Of a stretch of 64,000 nt of DNA, positions 35,101-42,779 are shown piece after piece (position 1 is the first letter of the stretch; each line of letters starts with the position of its first letter). Source of the DNA: Actinomycetota bacterium (GTDB lineage: Bacteria; Actinomycetota; Acidimicrobiia; Acidimicrobiales; Ilumatobacteraceae); the NCBI GenBank assembly GCA_030645495.1, contig JAUSLV010000018.1, forward strand, positions 434,001 to 498,000. Reading direction: 5' to 3'. The notes under the pieces were generated by a model. The model was not told the DNA's origin and ran no database searches. It saw only the letters and a list, made by a program, of their open reading frames with translations. The translations under genes and the position numbers were made by a program.

Positions 35101-36774
35101 GTGTACGAGAACAAGTCGTTCGGGGTGGCGGTACTCGACGCAGATGCCCGCGTCGCCATGGTGAACTCGGCCTTCTGTGCGCTGGTGGGCTACGAGCGCG
35201 GTGGTGTGGTGGGCCGCCCCATCTTCGCGTTCGGTCACGCCGACGAGCACTCGCTCGCCGACGAGTGCCGACGCCGAATCGGCTCCGACCCCGTCGACGC
35301 CGAGCCGACGACCCATCAACTGATGCGCAACGACGGGGCGTCGGTATGGGTGACGATCGATGTCCGTCGGTTGGTTCGCCCCGTGGGCGACTCGGTCGCG
35401 TTCGTGATCGTCCAGGACATCACGCTGTTGCACGAGAGCACGGCCCTGCTGTCGCGCCAAGCCCGGTTCGACGAGTCGGGCACTGGCCTGTTGAACCGCG
35501 CTGCGTTCCGCACCGAACTTGGACGTGAGCTCGCGCACTTCGGGCGTTCGGGCGAGAGGCTGGCGCTGATCTGGCTCGATCTCGATCGGTTCAAGGAGGT
35601 CAACGACCAGCACGGCCACGAGGCCGGTGACATCGTGTTGCGAACCGTTGCCCAGCGGCTCACCGGCGGTCTGCGTGCGGGCGATCTGCTGGGACGGCTC
35701 GGGGGTGATGAGTTCGGCATTGCGGTGGCAGGGCATCGCAGCATCGCCGAACTGGAACTGTTTCTGGCCCGCCTGCCCGAGCTGCTCTCGGAGCCGATCG
35801 CGTTGCCGGAAGCGCTGGTGACAGTCCGCGGCAGCTTCGGTGTCGCGTTCTTCCCCGATGACGCCGTCGAGTTGGACGCGCTGCTGCGATCGGCCGATGC
35901 GGCGATGTATGCAGCCAAGTCCGGTGGTGGGAAGTCGCTGAGCTATTTCACGAGCGACCTGAACGCAGTGGCAGACGAACGGCGGGCGATGCGGTTGGCG
36001 ATCGGCGCAGCGCTGACGAAGCACGAGTTCGAGCTGTACTACCAGCCGGTGGTGAGCGCGACCGACGGGTCGTTGCACAAGGTCGAGGCGCTCCTGCGTT
36101 GGCACCGCGACGGCAGGGTCGTGGCTGCCGGTGAGTTCATCGGCTTCGCCGAGGAGAGTGGCCAGATCCGCGAACTCGGCCCGCTGACGTTTGCGCTGCT
36201 GCGTCACGATCTGGAGACGTTGCGCGCCGGCGGGCATGGTGGCCTGCCGGTGAGCGTCAACATGTCGGCGACGCAGCTGGAGGACCGCTCGCTCACCGCG
36301 TTGCTGTCGCACTGGCCGACAGCAACAGGGCTCGCCGGGCTGGTGGTGGAGATCGTCGAGTCCGTTTTCCTTCCCGCGGGCAGCCAGGCGATGGCGGCGC
36401 TGGGTGCCCTCTCGGCCCAGGGCGCCGCGATTTCGATCGACGACTTCGGCACGGGCTTCTCGAACCTCCAGCTGCTGCAAACGCTGTCGCCCACCTACAT
36501 CAAGCTGGACAAGAGCTTCCTCGACGGTGAACCCGACAGTGAGCGTCGTCGCCAGCTGCTGCGCGCAGCGGTAGACATCGCCCATTCCATGGGTGCACTC
36601 GTGGTGGCCGAAGGCGTGGAGACCGAATCGCAGCTCACGATGTCCCGCGATCTGGGGGTCGAGCTGCTGCAGGGCTATCTGATCGCTCGACCGATGCCGG
36701 TGGGCGACCTCCTGCAGTGGATCACCGCGAGGAACGCTGCGGCCGACAAAGTCGCCACACTCCCGACGATGTGA
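32170..36774 (+). CDS. CheB-CheR-PAS-GGDEF-EAL multidomain signalling protein
   Basis: A 1534-residue cytoplasmic protein. Residues about 15-200 are a CheB methylesterase (Ser in GIGSSAGGLQAL, His in VVAQHLAPDHP, Asp in SGTGVDGSQGM). Residues about 215-480 are a CheR methyltransferase (VWVPGCATGEELYSLAML; VSFRNTLIYF; GGLLFLGKSETL). A PAS-like region and a long coiled coil with repeated EELxAxNEEL heptads (about 640-730) follow, then about three PAS domains. Next is GGDEF (RLGGDEFGIAVAGH, intact) and EAL (VEALLRWH; SVNMSATQL; IDDFGTGFSNL; KLDKSFLDG; VAEGVETE; LLQGYLIARPM, all key residues kept). It could both make and degrade cyclic di-GMP. GTG 32170 has a GGGAG Shine-Dalgarno. No chemotaxis gene is nearby. 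Confidence 0.92.
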   Translation: MSERKTVAPVHVDAPGNVLTAVVGIGSSAGGLQALTELVAGLVPGAGTAYVVAQHLAPDHPSVLVELLGRATRLAVQTAQDGAVLRPDVVVVAPPRYDIAVEGDRLKVFEPDERVAPCPSVDALFESIARSWGVKGVAVVLSGTGVDGSQGMRSIHSQGGLTIAQAPETARFDSMPRAAIALGGADLVLAAGAIGERLSALGRSGPWPQVPLLGSQPEVLTTVSARLKRVLGIDFSQYKENTLQRQLQRRMAVRLVDTIDDYLPILEADASEAHLLARHLLVTVTSFFRDPEAFAALAARLSELVRSRSSAEQLRVWVPGCATGEELYSLAMLCSEALGRPEALGQQLKIFGTDLDETSLAAARRGVYPLSAAEQIPGDLRAHYTTETAAGLEMSPRLRDCAVFARHNVGENPPFPRMDLVSFRNTLIYFTTPLQDRVLNLLRYSLVPGGLLFLGKSETLGAASAGFLVLDREHKIFEHVADDRSPLTPSRPARPASFATPLLAPRRLLGERHDAPEDHVTLLESLMRAVAQPCLVLDENLDLVEVVGDVSPYCRVPEGPLLTSAGAFLRAELQAEARALLVMVHSGGAPAGGRPIRMIGSDVVVQMDARSLMVNGRGLAVLTFVRVDTEHAAQAVTGERDERLDREFERLERELIATQDSLRNTIAQLEAVNEELETSSEELQAASEELQASNEELEATNEELRATNEELVGLNQLLRARADEQSALNTDLENIQSASNQGMVIVDLDMRVTRFTPLAVRLFALLADDIGAPLLSAPTTAQIPGLEAALRGVLAGEPRCTLEASTLEQSYLVSIAPYQDRTGLRRGAVLTLSDITEVVTLRRTAQRALGDFTKVTNALEEAVWKRDPTMRELQYISDPILSVTGWSAAELMVQPHLLDDGIVVEDRARVQAARANTDAWSVEYRITTRDGRDRWVRESAVPMLGGDEPMVVGTMANISDRVAAQTEASDLSLVFEAVYENKSFGVAVLDADARVAMVNSAFCALVGYERGGVVGRPIFAFGHADEHSLADECRRRIGSDPVDAEPTTHQLMRNDGASVWVTIDVRRLVRPVGDSVAFVIVQDITLLHESTALLSRQARFDESGTGLLNRAAFRTELGRELAHFGRSGERLALIWLDLDRFKEVNDQHGHEAGDIVLRTVAQRLTGGLRAGDLLGRLGGDEFGIAVAGHRSIAELELFLARLPELLSEPIALPEALVTVRGSFGVAFFPDDAVELDALLRSADAAMYAAKSGGGKSLSYFTSDLNAVADERRAMRLAIGAALTKHEFELYYQPVVSATDGSLHKVEALLRWHRDGRVVAAGEFIGFAEESGQIRELGPLTFALLRHDLETLRAGGHGGLPVSVNMSATQLEDRSLTALLSHWPTATGLAGLVVEIVESVFLPAGSQAMAALGALSAQGAAISIDDFGTGFSNLQLLQTLSPTYIKLDKSFLDGEPDSERRRQLLRAAVDIAHSMGALVVAEGVETESQLTMSRDLGVELLQGYLIARPMPVGDLLQWITARNAAADKVATLPTM

Positions 36775-36784
36775 CCCGCCGGCC

Positions 36785-37030
36785 TCAGTCGTTGTCGAGC
36801 TTGTCGACGATCTTGTGCGCGGCGTCGGCCAGGTGGCCCTTGAGCCCCTTGTGGTCGGCCTTGTCGGCGGCGATCTCCAACTCGGCATCCACCAGGCCCA
36901 GCTGCGCCCGGACGCCGTCGACGAGGCCGATCTTGCCATCGCGGTCGGCGTCGTAGGTCTCGATCTGGAGTGCTTCGTCGGCGTCGGTGGTCTCGCTGCC
37001 GGGATTCTGCGTGCCTTCGTCGTTCGACAT
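36785..37030 (-). CDS. Small acidic protein with EF-hand-like loop
   Basis: An 81-residue, strongly charged protein. Residues about 27-38 read DADRDGKIGLVD, which matches the calcium-loop spacing D-x-D-x-D-G-x-I-x-x-x-D of EF-hands, with Asp instead of Glu at position 12. The C-terminal half is a predicted amphipathic helix rich in Ala, Lys and Asp (AADKADHKGLKGHLADAAHK), recalling CsbD- or antitoxin-like small stress proteins. ATG 37030 is preferred; GTG 37036 is two codons earlier. The gene converges with the large signalling protein after 10 bp. Calcium binding is inference. Confidence 0.7.
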   Translation of the reverse strand: MSNDEGTQNPGSETTDADEALQIETYDADRDGKIGLVDGVRAQLGLVDAELEIAADKADHKGLKGHLADAAHKIVDKLDND

Positions 37031-37072
37031 GCCCACAGTATGCCGGAACCATGGCCCGCGCAGGGGAGCGGA

Positions 37073-38056
37073 TCAGCCGCCGACGACGGCTCGCAGGCGG
37101 CCGCTGATGATCGCCTCGGCCTCGCCGACGATCCGGTCGATCAGTTCCTTCACCGTGGGGATGTCGTGGATCAGGCCTTGCGACATGCTCGCCCAGTAGA
37201 TGCCCTTGGTGATGTCGCCGTCGGCCAGCACCTCGCGACCCTTGTCGCCGCGCACCAGGTCGGAGACATCGGCGAACGTGGCCCCGGGCACGGCGAGGCG
37301 GCGCACCACCTCGTCGGACACGTCGCTCTTGGCGACGCGGGCGGTGTTGTGCAGGCTGCGGAAGATGAGGTTGGTGGCCCGCTCGTCGTTGTCCACGTAC
37401 GCCTGCTTGACGTTGGGGTGGATCGGGGCTTCGACGGTGGCGCAGAAGCGGGTGCCCATGTTGATGCCATCCGCGCCCAGCGACAGCGCCGCCACGAGGC
37501 CGCGCCCGTCGGCGAACCCACCCGACGCGATCATCGGGATGCTCACCTGGTCGGCTGCGCAGGGTACGAGGATCAGGCCGGGGATGTCGTCCTCGCCCGG
37601 GTGGCCGGCGCACTCGAAGCCGTCGATCGAGATCGCGTCGACGCCGTTCTTCTCCGCCGACACGGCGTGGCGCACCGAGGTGCACTTGTGCAGGATACGC
37701 ACGCCGTTGGCCATGAGGTACTCCCAGATCGGGGCGAGTGCGGGGGTGCCGGCGGTCTCGACGATGGTGACGCCGCACTCCACTGCGGCCTGCGCGTAGG
37801 CCATGTAGTCGGGCGAGTTGCGGGTGGGGAACACGGTGAGGTTCACGCCGAACGGGTTGCTGGTCATCGCTCGGCAGCGCTCGATCTCGGCCCGCAGCGC
37901 CTCGGGGGTGGGCTGGGTGAGACCGGTGAGAATGCCCAGACCGCCGGCATTCGACACGGCAGCGGCGAGCTCGGCCAGGCCCACGCCCTGCATCCCGCCC
38001 TGCACGATCGGGTGCTGAATGTCGAGCAGGGTGGTGATGCGTGTCGTGAGCGCCAT
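37073..38056 (-). CDS. Nitronate monooxygenase / enoyl-ACP reductase II family FMN enzyme
   Basis: A 327-residue TIM-barrel flavoprotein. It begins TTRITTLLDIQHPIVQGGMQGVG and contains SNAGGLGILTG, FGVNLTVFPT, DAISIDGFECAGHPGEDDIPG (catalytic-His region GHPG) and IPMIASGGFADGRGLVAALSLGADGINMGTRFCAT. All are hallmarks of the 2-nitropropane dioxygenase family. It oxidises nitronates or reduces enoyl thioesters with FMN. ATG 38056 follows a -10-like TAACCT by 8 nt within a perfect inverted repeat. The open frame upstream to 38266 is noncoding in character. Confidence 0.9.
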   Translation of the reverse strand: MALTTRITTLLDIQHPIVQGGMQGVGLAELAAAVSNAGGLGILTGLTQPTPEALRAEIERCRAMTSNPFGVNLTVFPTRNSPDYMAYAQAAVECGVTIVETAGTPALAPIWEYLMANGVRILHKCTSVRHAVSAEKNGVDAISIDGFECAGHPGEDDIPGLILVPCAADQVSIPMIASGGFADGRGLVAALSLGADGINMGTRFCATVEAPIHPNVKQAYVDNDERATNLIFRSLHNTARVAKSDVSDEVVRRLAVPGATFADVSDLVRGDKGREVLADGDITKGIYWASMSQGLIHDIPTVKELIDRIVGEAEAIISGRLRAVVGG

Positions 38057-38078
38057 GAGAAAAGAGGTTACTCTTTTC
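38057..38078 (-). promoter_or_regulatory. Inverted repeat over the nitronate monooxygenase promoter
   Basis: GAAAAGAG-GTTA-CTCTTTTC (38059-38078) is a perfect 8-bp inverted repeat, unusually AT-rich for this genome. On the minus strand TAACCT lies in its centre, 8 nt before the ATG at 38056. A protein bound here would block the -10. No regulator gene is adjacent. Confidence 0.55.
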
Positions 38079-38144
38079 GCTGCTGCCCGTCGAACCGCGC
38101 TTCGACCAGCCCGTCGAAAGGCAGGGTCGCGCCGAGTGCCTCGG

Positions 38145-40043
38145 TCAGGGTTCGACGAGGGGGAAGTTGGTGAGGAACGTGTCGAGGTTGCCGAAGATCG
38201 TGGCGGCAACCGCCAGGTCGCCGGTGGCTGCCACGGTGCCGTCGGCGATCGCCGCGCTGATCGCATCGAGGAACGGCACGTTGCCGTCGATCAGCCGGTA
38301 GAGCACGATCTTGGGCATCGCCAGGGCCACGCCGGCGGCGGCGTCGTGGCGGCCGCGAATGGCGTGCAGGACTCGGTTGCTGAGGCCCAGCACCCACTGC
38401 TCGCCGAGGTCGGTGAACGTGATGTTGACGGTGGCCTCGAGCCCGCCGACCTGCTCGGCGATCAGCCGCACCGCGAGGCTGTCGAACAGCTGGTCGGGCG
38501 TCATCGCCTCGAGGTAGCCGCTGCGGCCGGCGGGCGATCGCGGCAAGGTGCCGTTGCGCAGCTCTTGCGCACCCATCAAGAACGCGTTGCGGAACGTGGC
38601 CGACTCGCTCTGGTAGCCGAGCTGCTCGAAGGCATCGGCCTGCAGCTCGCGAGCCTCGGTGTTGGTGGGGTCGGCGAACACGAGGTGGTTCACCAGCTCG
38701 ACGACCCAGCGGTAGTCGCCGGCCGCGAACGAACGCCGAGCCGACGCGATCAACGCGTCGGGCCCGCCGGCGAGCTCCACGTAGCGAGTGCCGGCATCCA
38801 CGGGCGGCAGCTTCCACAAGTTGGCCGGGTTGCCGTCGTACCACGACAGGTAGCGCTGGAACACGGCCTTGATGTTGTGCACCAAGTGGCCGTAGTAGCC
38901 CACTGTGTGCGACTCGGCCTGGAACTCGGGCGGCATCTGCAGCATCTCTGCGATCTCGGTGGCGTTGTAGCCCTGGTTCGCGAGACGCATCGTCTGGTCG
39001 TGCACCCAGCGGTACAGGTCGCGCTGCAGCACGAGGTACTGCAGCACGTCGTCGTTGCCCCAGCGCGGCCAATGATGCGAGGCGAACATCAGCTGCACCT
39101 GGCTGCCCCACAGCTCGATCATCTCGCCGATGTACTTGCTCCACTTCAGCGAGTCGCGCACCAGCGCGCCGCGGATGGGTACGAGGTTGTGCATGTTGTG
39201 CGTGCAGTTCTCGGCGGTGCACAGCCAGCCGTGGTCGGGGAAGAAGAAGTTCATCTCCGCCGGGGCCTCGGCCTCGGGTGTGAGCTGGAAGATCACCCGC
39301 ACGCCATCGATCAGCAGTTCGGTGCCGGTGGCGGTGATCTCCTCGCTGGGCGCGATCAGCCCGGGAGGCCAGAACGGGATGGCCTTGCCCAATCCGCAGT
39401 CGACGTGGGTGCGCGGACCCGCCGGCAGCAGCGGGCCGAACTGGTAGGTGGCGCGGCGGATCATCGCGTAGCCGGCGATCACGTTCTCGCCGATCGTCTC
39501 GTGCAGGAAGTGTTCGGGGGCGATGATCCGGCAGCGGCCGGCATCCACGTCGGCCTGCGTGGTGACACCGAGCACCCCGCCGAAGTGGTCGGTGTGCGAG
39601 TGGGTGTAGATCACCGCGGTCACCGGCCGTTCGCCGAGCGTGGCGTTGGCGAGATCGAGGCAGGCTTTCGCGCAGGGCTCGACCGTGAGTGGGTCGATGA
39701 TGATCCACCCGGTGGCGCCGGCGATGAACGTGATGTTGGAGATGTCGTAGCCGCGCGCCTGCCAGATGCCGGGGGCCACCTCGAACAGGCCATGGATGCC
39801 GTTCAGCTGGGCCTGGCGCCACAGGCTGGGGTTCACGGTGTCGGGGTTGGTGCTGCCGCGCTGGATGAACTCGTAGCGGCTCTGGTCGAACACCACGCCG
39901 TACGGCGTGTCCACCTTGCCGCCGGGCAGTTGCGCGAGCAGCCCGTTCGACGCGCGGTCGAAGTCGGCCGGGTCGAAGCCCAGTTCGACGGGAGCATTGG
40001 CTGCTCGCGTGTGGTCTGTGGCGTCCTTCGGTGCTGTCCCCAT
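38145..40043 (-). CDS. MBL-fold alkyl/aryl sulfatase (SdsA1-type)
   Basis: A 632-residue type III sulfatase. The N-terminal MBL domain carries H148-S-H150-T-D152-H153 (VIYTHSHTDHFGGVLGV), CTAENCTHNMHNLVP and FASHHWPRWGNDDVL. A helical dimerisation domain (about 370-500) and a C-terminal SCP2-like domain (LFDSLAVRLIAEQVGG...VNITFTDLGEQWVLGLSN) follow, the full SdsA1 layout. Such enzymes hydrolyse alkyl sulfates such as SDS using two zinc ions. The N-terminus has no signal peptide, so unlike SdsA1 it appears cytoplasmic. ATG 40043 precedes the conserved region; the frame is open further upstream without family similarity. Confidence 0.92.
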   Translation of the reverse strand: MGTAPKDATDHTRAANAPVELGFDPADFDRASNGLLAQLPGGKVDTPYGVVFDQSRYEFIQRGSTNPDTVNPSLWRQAQLNGIHGLFEVAPGIWQARGYDISNITFIAGATGWIIIDPLTVEPCAKACLDLANATLGERPVTAVIYTHSHTDHFGGVLGVTTQADVDAGRCRIIAPEHFLHETIGENVIAGYAMIRRATYQFGPLLPAGPRTHVDCGLGKAIPFWPPGLIAPSEEITATGTELLIDGVRVIFQLTPEAEAPAEMNFFFPDHGWLCTAENCTHNMHNLVPIRGALVRDSLKWSKYIGEMIELWGSQVQLMFASHHWPRWGNDDVLQYLVLQRDLYRWVHDQTMRLANQGYNATEIAEMLQMPPEFQAESHTVGYYGHLVHNIKAVFQRYLSWYDGNPANLWKLPPVDAGTRYVELAGGPDALIASARRSFAAGDYRWVVELVNHLVFADPTNTEARELQADAFEQLGYQSESATFRNAFLMGAQELRNGTLPRSPAGRSGYLEAMTPDQLFDSLAVRLIAEQVGGLEATVNITFTDLGEQWVLGLSNRVLHAIRGRHDAAAGVALAMPKIVLYRLIDGNVPFLDAISAAIADGTVAATGDLAVAATIFGNLDTFLTNFPLVEP

Positions 40044-40110
40044 CGGGCGAGTCTCGCACGCTGCCAGGTCGTGGTGCCGAGCCGGGCTGCGCCGCGGGGA
40101 ACAGCGTGCG

Positions 40111-40123
40111 TAGCATCGGGATC
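40111..40123 (+). promoter_or_regulatory. Leaderless-type -10 element
   Basis: TAGCAT (40111-40116) ends 7 nt before the GTG at 40124, with no Shine-Dalgarno between. This fixes the transporter start at GTG 40124 and rejects the longer frame. Confidence 0.6.
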
Positions 40124-41158
40124 GTGAATCGACGTGGCATCGTCCGCTGCGCCCTGGCAGCCGTGCTGTTCGGGGTGTCCACCCCGGCCGCCTCGCGGCT
40201 GGCCGAGCGGATGGGCGCGTTCGGGCTTGCCGGGCTGCTGTACCTCGGCGCCGCGCTCGCGGTGCTGCCGTTCGTGGGCCGAGTCGCACCCACGAGGGCG
40301 GTACTCCGTCGCAGCGCGGGCAGGTTGAGCATTGCGGTGCTGTTCGGCGGCGCGATCGGGCCGGTGCTGCTGGCACTCGGGCTGCAGCGCACACCTGCCG
40401 CGACGGCGTCGCTGCTGCTGAACCTCGAACTGGTGCTCACCGGGGTGTTCGCGGCGCTGGTGTTCGCCGAACACCTCGGCGGGTGGGTGATCTCCGGCAT
40501 GGCCCTGGTGGTGGGGGCCGGCCTGGTGCTGGGCATTCCCGGCGAGGCCGGGCTGCGCTGGGGTGCGCTGCTCGTGGTGGGCGCGTGCGCCGCGTGGGCG
40601 GTCGACAACAGCATCACTGCCAACCTCGCCGACCTGGCCCCGGTGCACATCACGTTCGTGAAGGGTGTGGTGGCGGGTTCGGTGAACCTGGCGATCGGTG
40701 CGGTGCTCGACGGTATGCCCACCGGGTGGCCAGTGGTGTGGGCGCTGGTGGTCGGTGGCGTGGGCTACGGCGCCTCGATCACGCTGTGGGTGTCGGGGGC
40801 GCGCGACCTCGGTGCGGCTCGCGGGCAACTCGTGTTCGCCGGGGCCCCGTTCGTGGGCGCGGTGGTCTCGTGGACGGTGCTCGGCGAGGACGTGGGCGTG
40901 CGCCAGGTGCTCGCCGCAGCGATCGCCGCGTCGGGTGTGGCGCTCGTGCTGCGCAGCGGCCACGGCCACGCTCATCGGCACTCACGGATGCTGCACGACC
41001 ACGAGCACGACCACGACCCGTCACGCGTCGATGGTCACCACACGCACGACCATCCCGACGGGTTCAACGGCCGCCACCGCCACGAGCACGTGCACGAACC
41101 CGTGCAGCATGCCCACGTGCACGTTCCCGATCTGCATCACCGTCATCGCCACGAGTGA
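40124..41158 (+). CDS. EamA/DMT-family transporter with histidine-rich C-terminal tail
   Basis: A 344-residue membrane protein. About ten hydrophobic helices in two EamA repeats (residues about 5-285; for example LLALGLQRTPAATASLLLNL and GASITLWVSGARDLGAARGQ) are followed by a tail of about 57 residues with roughly one histidine in three positions (GHGHAHRH, HDHEHDHD, HHTHDHP, HRHEHVHE, LHHRHRHE). The tail probably binds Zn, Ni or Co on the cytoplasmic side. The transported substrate is unknown; DMT proteins export metabolites or drugs. A metal-related role is suggested only by the tail. Confidence 0.87.
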   Translation: MNRRGIVRCALAAVLFGVSTPAASRLAERMGAFGLAGLLYLGAALAVLPFVGRVAPTRAVLRRSAGRLSIAVLFGGAIGPVLLALGLQRTPAATASLLLNLELVLTGVFAALVFAEHLGGWVISGMALVVGAGLVLGIPGEAGLRWGALLVVGACAAWAVDNSITANLADLAPVHITFVKGVVAGSVNLAIGAVLDGMPTGWPVVWALVVGGVGYGASITLWVSGARDLGAARGQLVFAGAPFVGAVVSWTVLGEDVGVRQVLAAAIAASGVALVLRSGHGHAHRHSRMLHDHEHDHDPSRVDGHHTHDHPDGFNGRHRHEHVHEPVQHAHVHVPDLHHRHRHE

Positions 41159-41164
41159 ACAAGC

Positions 41165-41182
41165 CGGCCGCGCCTCCGGCCG
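41165..41182. terminator. Possible bidirectional hairpin
   Basis: CGGCCG-CGCCTC-CGGCCG (41165-41170 and 41177-41182) lies in the 26 bp between the convergent transporter and lipoprotein genes. The stem is short (6 bp) and there is no U-tract. Confidence 0.35.
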
Positions 41183-41184
41183 CC

Positions 41185-41790
41185 TTACGGGGTGGCAGCG
41201 TACGGGGTGGCGGCAGTGGCCAGCGCGATCACGATCTGCTCGACCTGCCCGTCCTCGAAGTCGCCCGGGGACGAGAAGTTGCCGACATCGACCACCAGGT
41301 AGCGGTCGCCGACGGTGACGTACACCTTGTCGCGCCACGGGCAACCGTCGGTCGAGCTGAACGCACACTGCACGACGGCCGAGTCGCCAAGCCCTTCGAT
41401 CACCTTGTTGTGCTCCAGGTCGTCGGCGATCTGCTGCAACGTCGTTGCGTCGGCGTCGGTGAGCGGCAGGATTGCCAGCTGCACGTAGAACGGGTCTTCG
41501 ATGTCGGGGTTGGCCGACGGCACGGTCGACTCCCAGCGGCAGATCGGCACGCTGCCCTCCCCCCTGTCGGGTACGCCGTCGGTCATCGGCTTGCCGACGG
41601 TGTCGGACACCACCTCGGTGGTGAGCAGCGCACACGGCTCGCCGTCCCAGGATCCTGCGGGTGCGCCGGATTCGTCGGGTGCCGCGGTGTCGGATGGTGT
41701 GGCGCCGCCGCCGGAGTCGTCGCTGCATGCCACCAGCGCTGTCGCCCACAGCATCGCCACCGCCACCGCGGTACCTGTTCGCTTGTTCAT
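41185..41790 (-). CDS. Predicted lipoprotein (DUF3558-like)
   Basis: A 201-residue secreted lipoprotein. The signal peptide MNKRTGTAVAVAMLWATALV ends in lipobox VAC (Cys about 22), followed by a Ser/Asp/Ala-rich linker. The folded part has C-x(n)-C pairs (EPCALLTTEVVSDTVGKPM, PICRWES, VQCAFSSTDGCPW) resembling DUF3558/DUF3558-like actinobacterial surface proteins. ATG 41790 is chosen because it directly starts the signal peptide, with GGAG upstream; the frame itself is open to 41826. Function unknown. Confidence 0.75.
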   Translation of the reverse strand: MNKRTGTAVAVAMLWATALVACSDDSGGGATPSDTAAPDESGAPAGSWDGEPCALLTTEVVSDTVGKPMTDGVPDRGEGSVPICRWESTVPSANPDIEDPFYVQLAILPLTDADATTLQQIADDLEHNKVIEGLGDSAVVQCAFSSTDGCPWRDKVYVTVGDRYLVVDVGNFSSPGDFEDGQVEQIVIALATAATPYAATP

Positions 41791-41873
41791 CTCGCCGTCA
41801 CTCCGTTCGCCGTCGTCGTCGGTCACTCAGTCTTGCGCTCGCGAGGTGGGGGTGCTGCAACCGGGCGCGTGGG

Positions 41874-42779
41874 TCAGGCGTTGAAGGCGAGCGGTAGGCC
41901 AGGGCGGTGCCATGTGGCTCGCACCAGCCGTCCTGTCACCGAGCAGGTGATGAAGGCCGTGCGCAGGTCGGGGCCACCGAAGCAGATGTTCGTGACCGCA
42001 CCGTCAGCGAGCGCGGGCGGCAACGTGTGCAGCGTCCATGCGCCGTCGGGGCTGATCTCGCTGATGCCGCTGTCCACGAGCGTGCCCACGCACAGCGAGC
42101 CGCTGCTGTCGACGGCCAGTGAGTCGAGTGCGTGGGCGCCAGGAAGGCCGATCAGCAGCGACCAGTGATCGAACTCTTTGCCGCGGAGCGCAGGGTGGAG
42201 GCCGTAGCCGAGGGACGGGGCCGTTTCGCCCGGAGCGGTGATGCGACGGCGGTGCACCTGGCGGGTGTGGGTCTCGGCCCAGTAGAGCACCGAGCCGTCG
42301 GGTGACAGGCCGACGCCGTTGGCGGCGGCGGTGCCCTTGACCACACGGCGGATGTGCGTGCCATCCGGTGACGCGTAGAAGACCGAGCCGCGCGTCGAGT
42401 GGTCGGTGAACCAGAAGTTGCCGGTGTGGTCGAACACGAGGTCATTGGGCGTGCCCACCGACACGCCCTCACACTCGGTGTACAGCGTCGTGACAGCACC
42501 GGTCGCGAGGTCGACGCGTTGGATGCGACCGTCGATCGCGGTGGCAGGAGTGGTGCCGCCGTTGTTGCACACGTACAGCGCGCCGTCGGGGCCGATGGCC
42601 ACACCGTTCGGGCCACCTTCGACTTCGGCGACAGTGCACGTGCTGCCGTCGGGTAGCACTCGCGTGATCCGATCGCCGTTCAGTTCCACGACGATGACGC
42701 TGCCGTCGGCCATCGCCACCGGGCCCTCGGGGAAGGCGAGTCCGTCGGCGACGACATCGACCTCGCGCAGCTCAGGCAT
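41874..42779 (-). CDS. SMP-30/gluconolactonase/LRE family protein
   Basis: A 301-residue six-bladed beta-propeller. Family marks are VADGLAFPEGPVAMADGSVI (metal Glu in FPEGP), GGPNGVAIGPDGALYVCNNG, TPNDLVFDHTGNFWFTDHST (metal Asn/Asp), ANGVGLSPDGSVLYWAET and a final GPDLRTAFITCSVTGRLVR. Such enzymes are calcium- or zinc-dependent lactonases. Its start overlaps the methyltransferase stop by 8 bp, so both form one operon. A lactone product of the neighbouring oxidation pathways is a possible substrate (inference). Confidence 0.88.
   Translation of the reverse strand: MPELREVDVVADGLAFPEGPVAMADGSVIVVELNGDRITRVLPDGSTCTVAEVEGGPNGVAIGPDGALYVCNNGGTTPATAIDGRIQRVDLATGAVTTLYTECEGVSVGTPNDLVFDHTGNFWFTDHSTRGSVFYASPDGTHIRRVVKGTAAANGVGLSPDGSVLYWAETHTRQVHRRRITAPGETAPSLGYGLHPALRGKEFDHWSLLIGLPGAHALDSLAVDSSGSLCVGTLVDSGISEISPDGAWTLHTLPPALADGAVTNICFGGPDLRTAFITCSVTGRLVRATWHRPGLPLAFNA

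Noticed and set aside
37073-38266. Longer nitronate monooxygenase reading frame
   Set aside because: The family N-terminus begins at ATG 38056, and the upstream part is Arg-rich and crosses the promoter palindrome.
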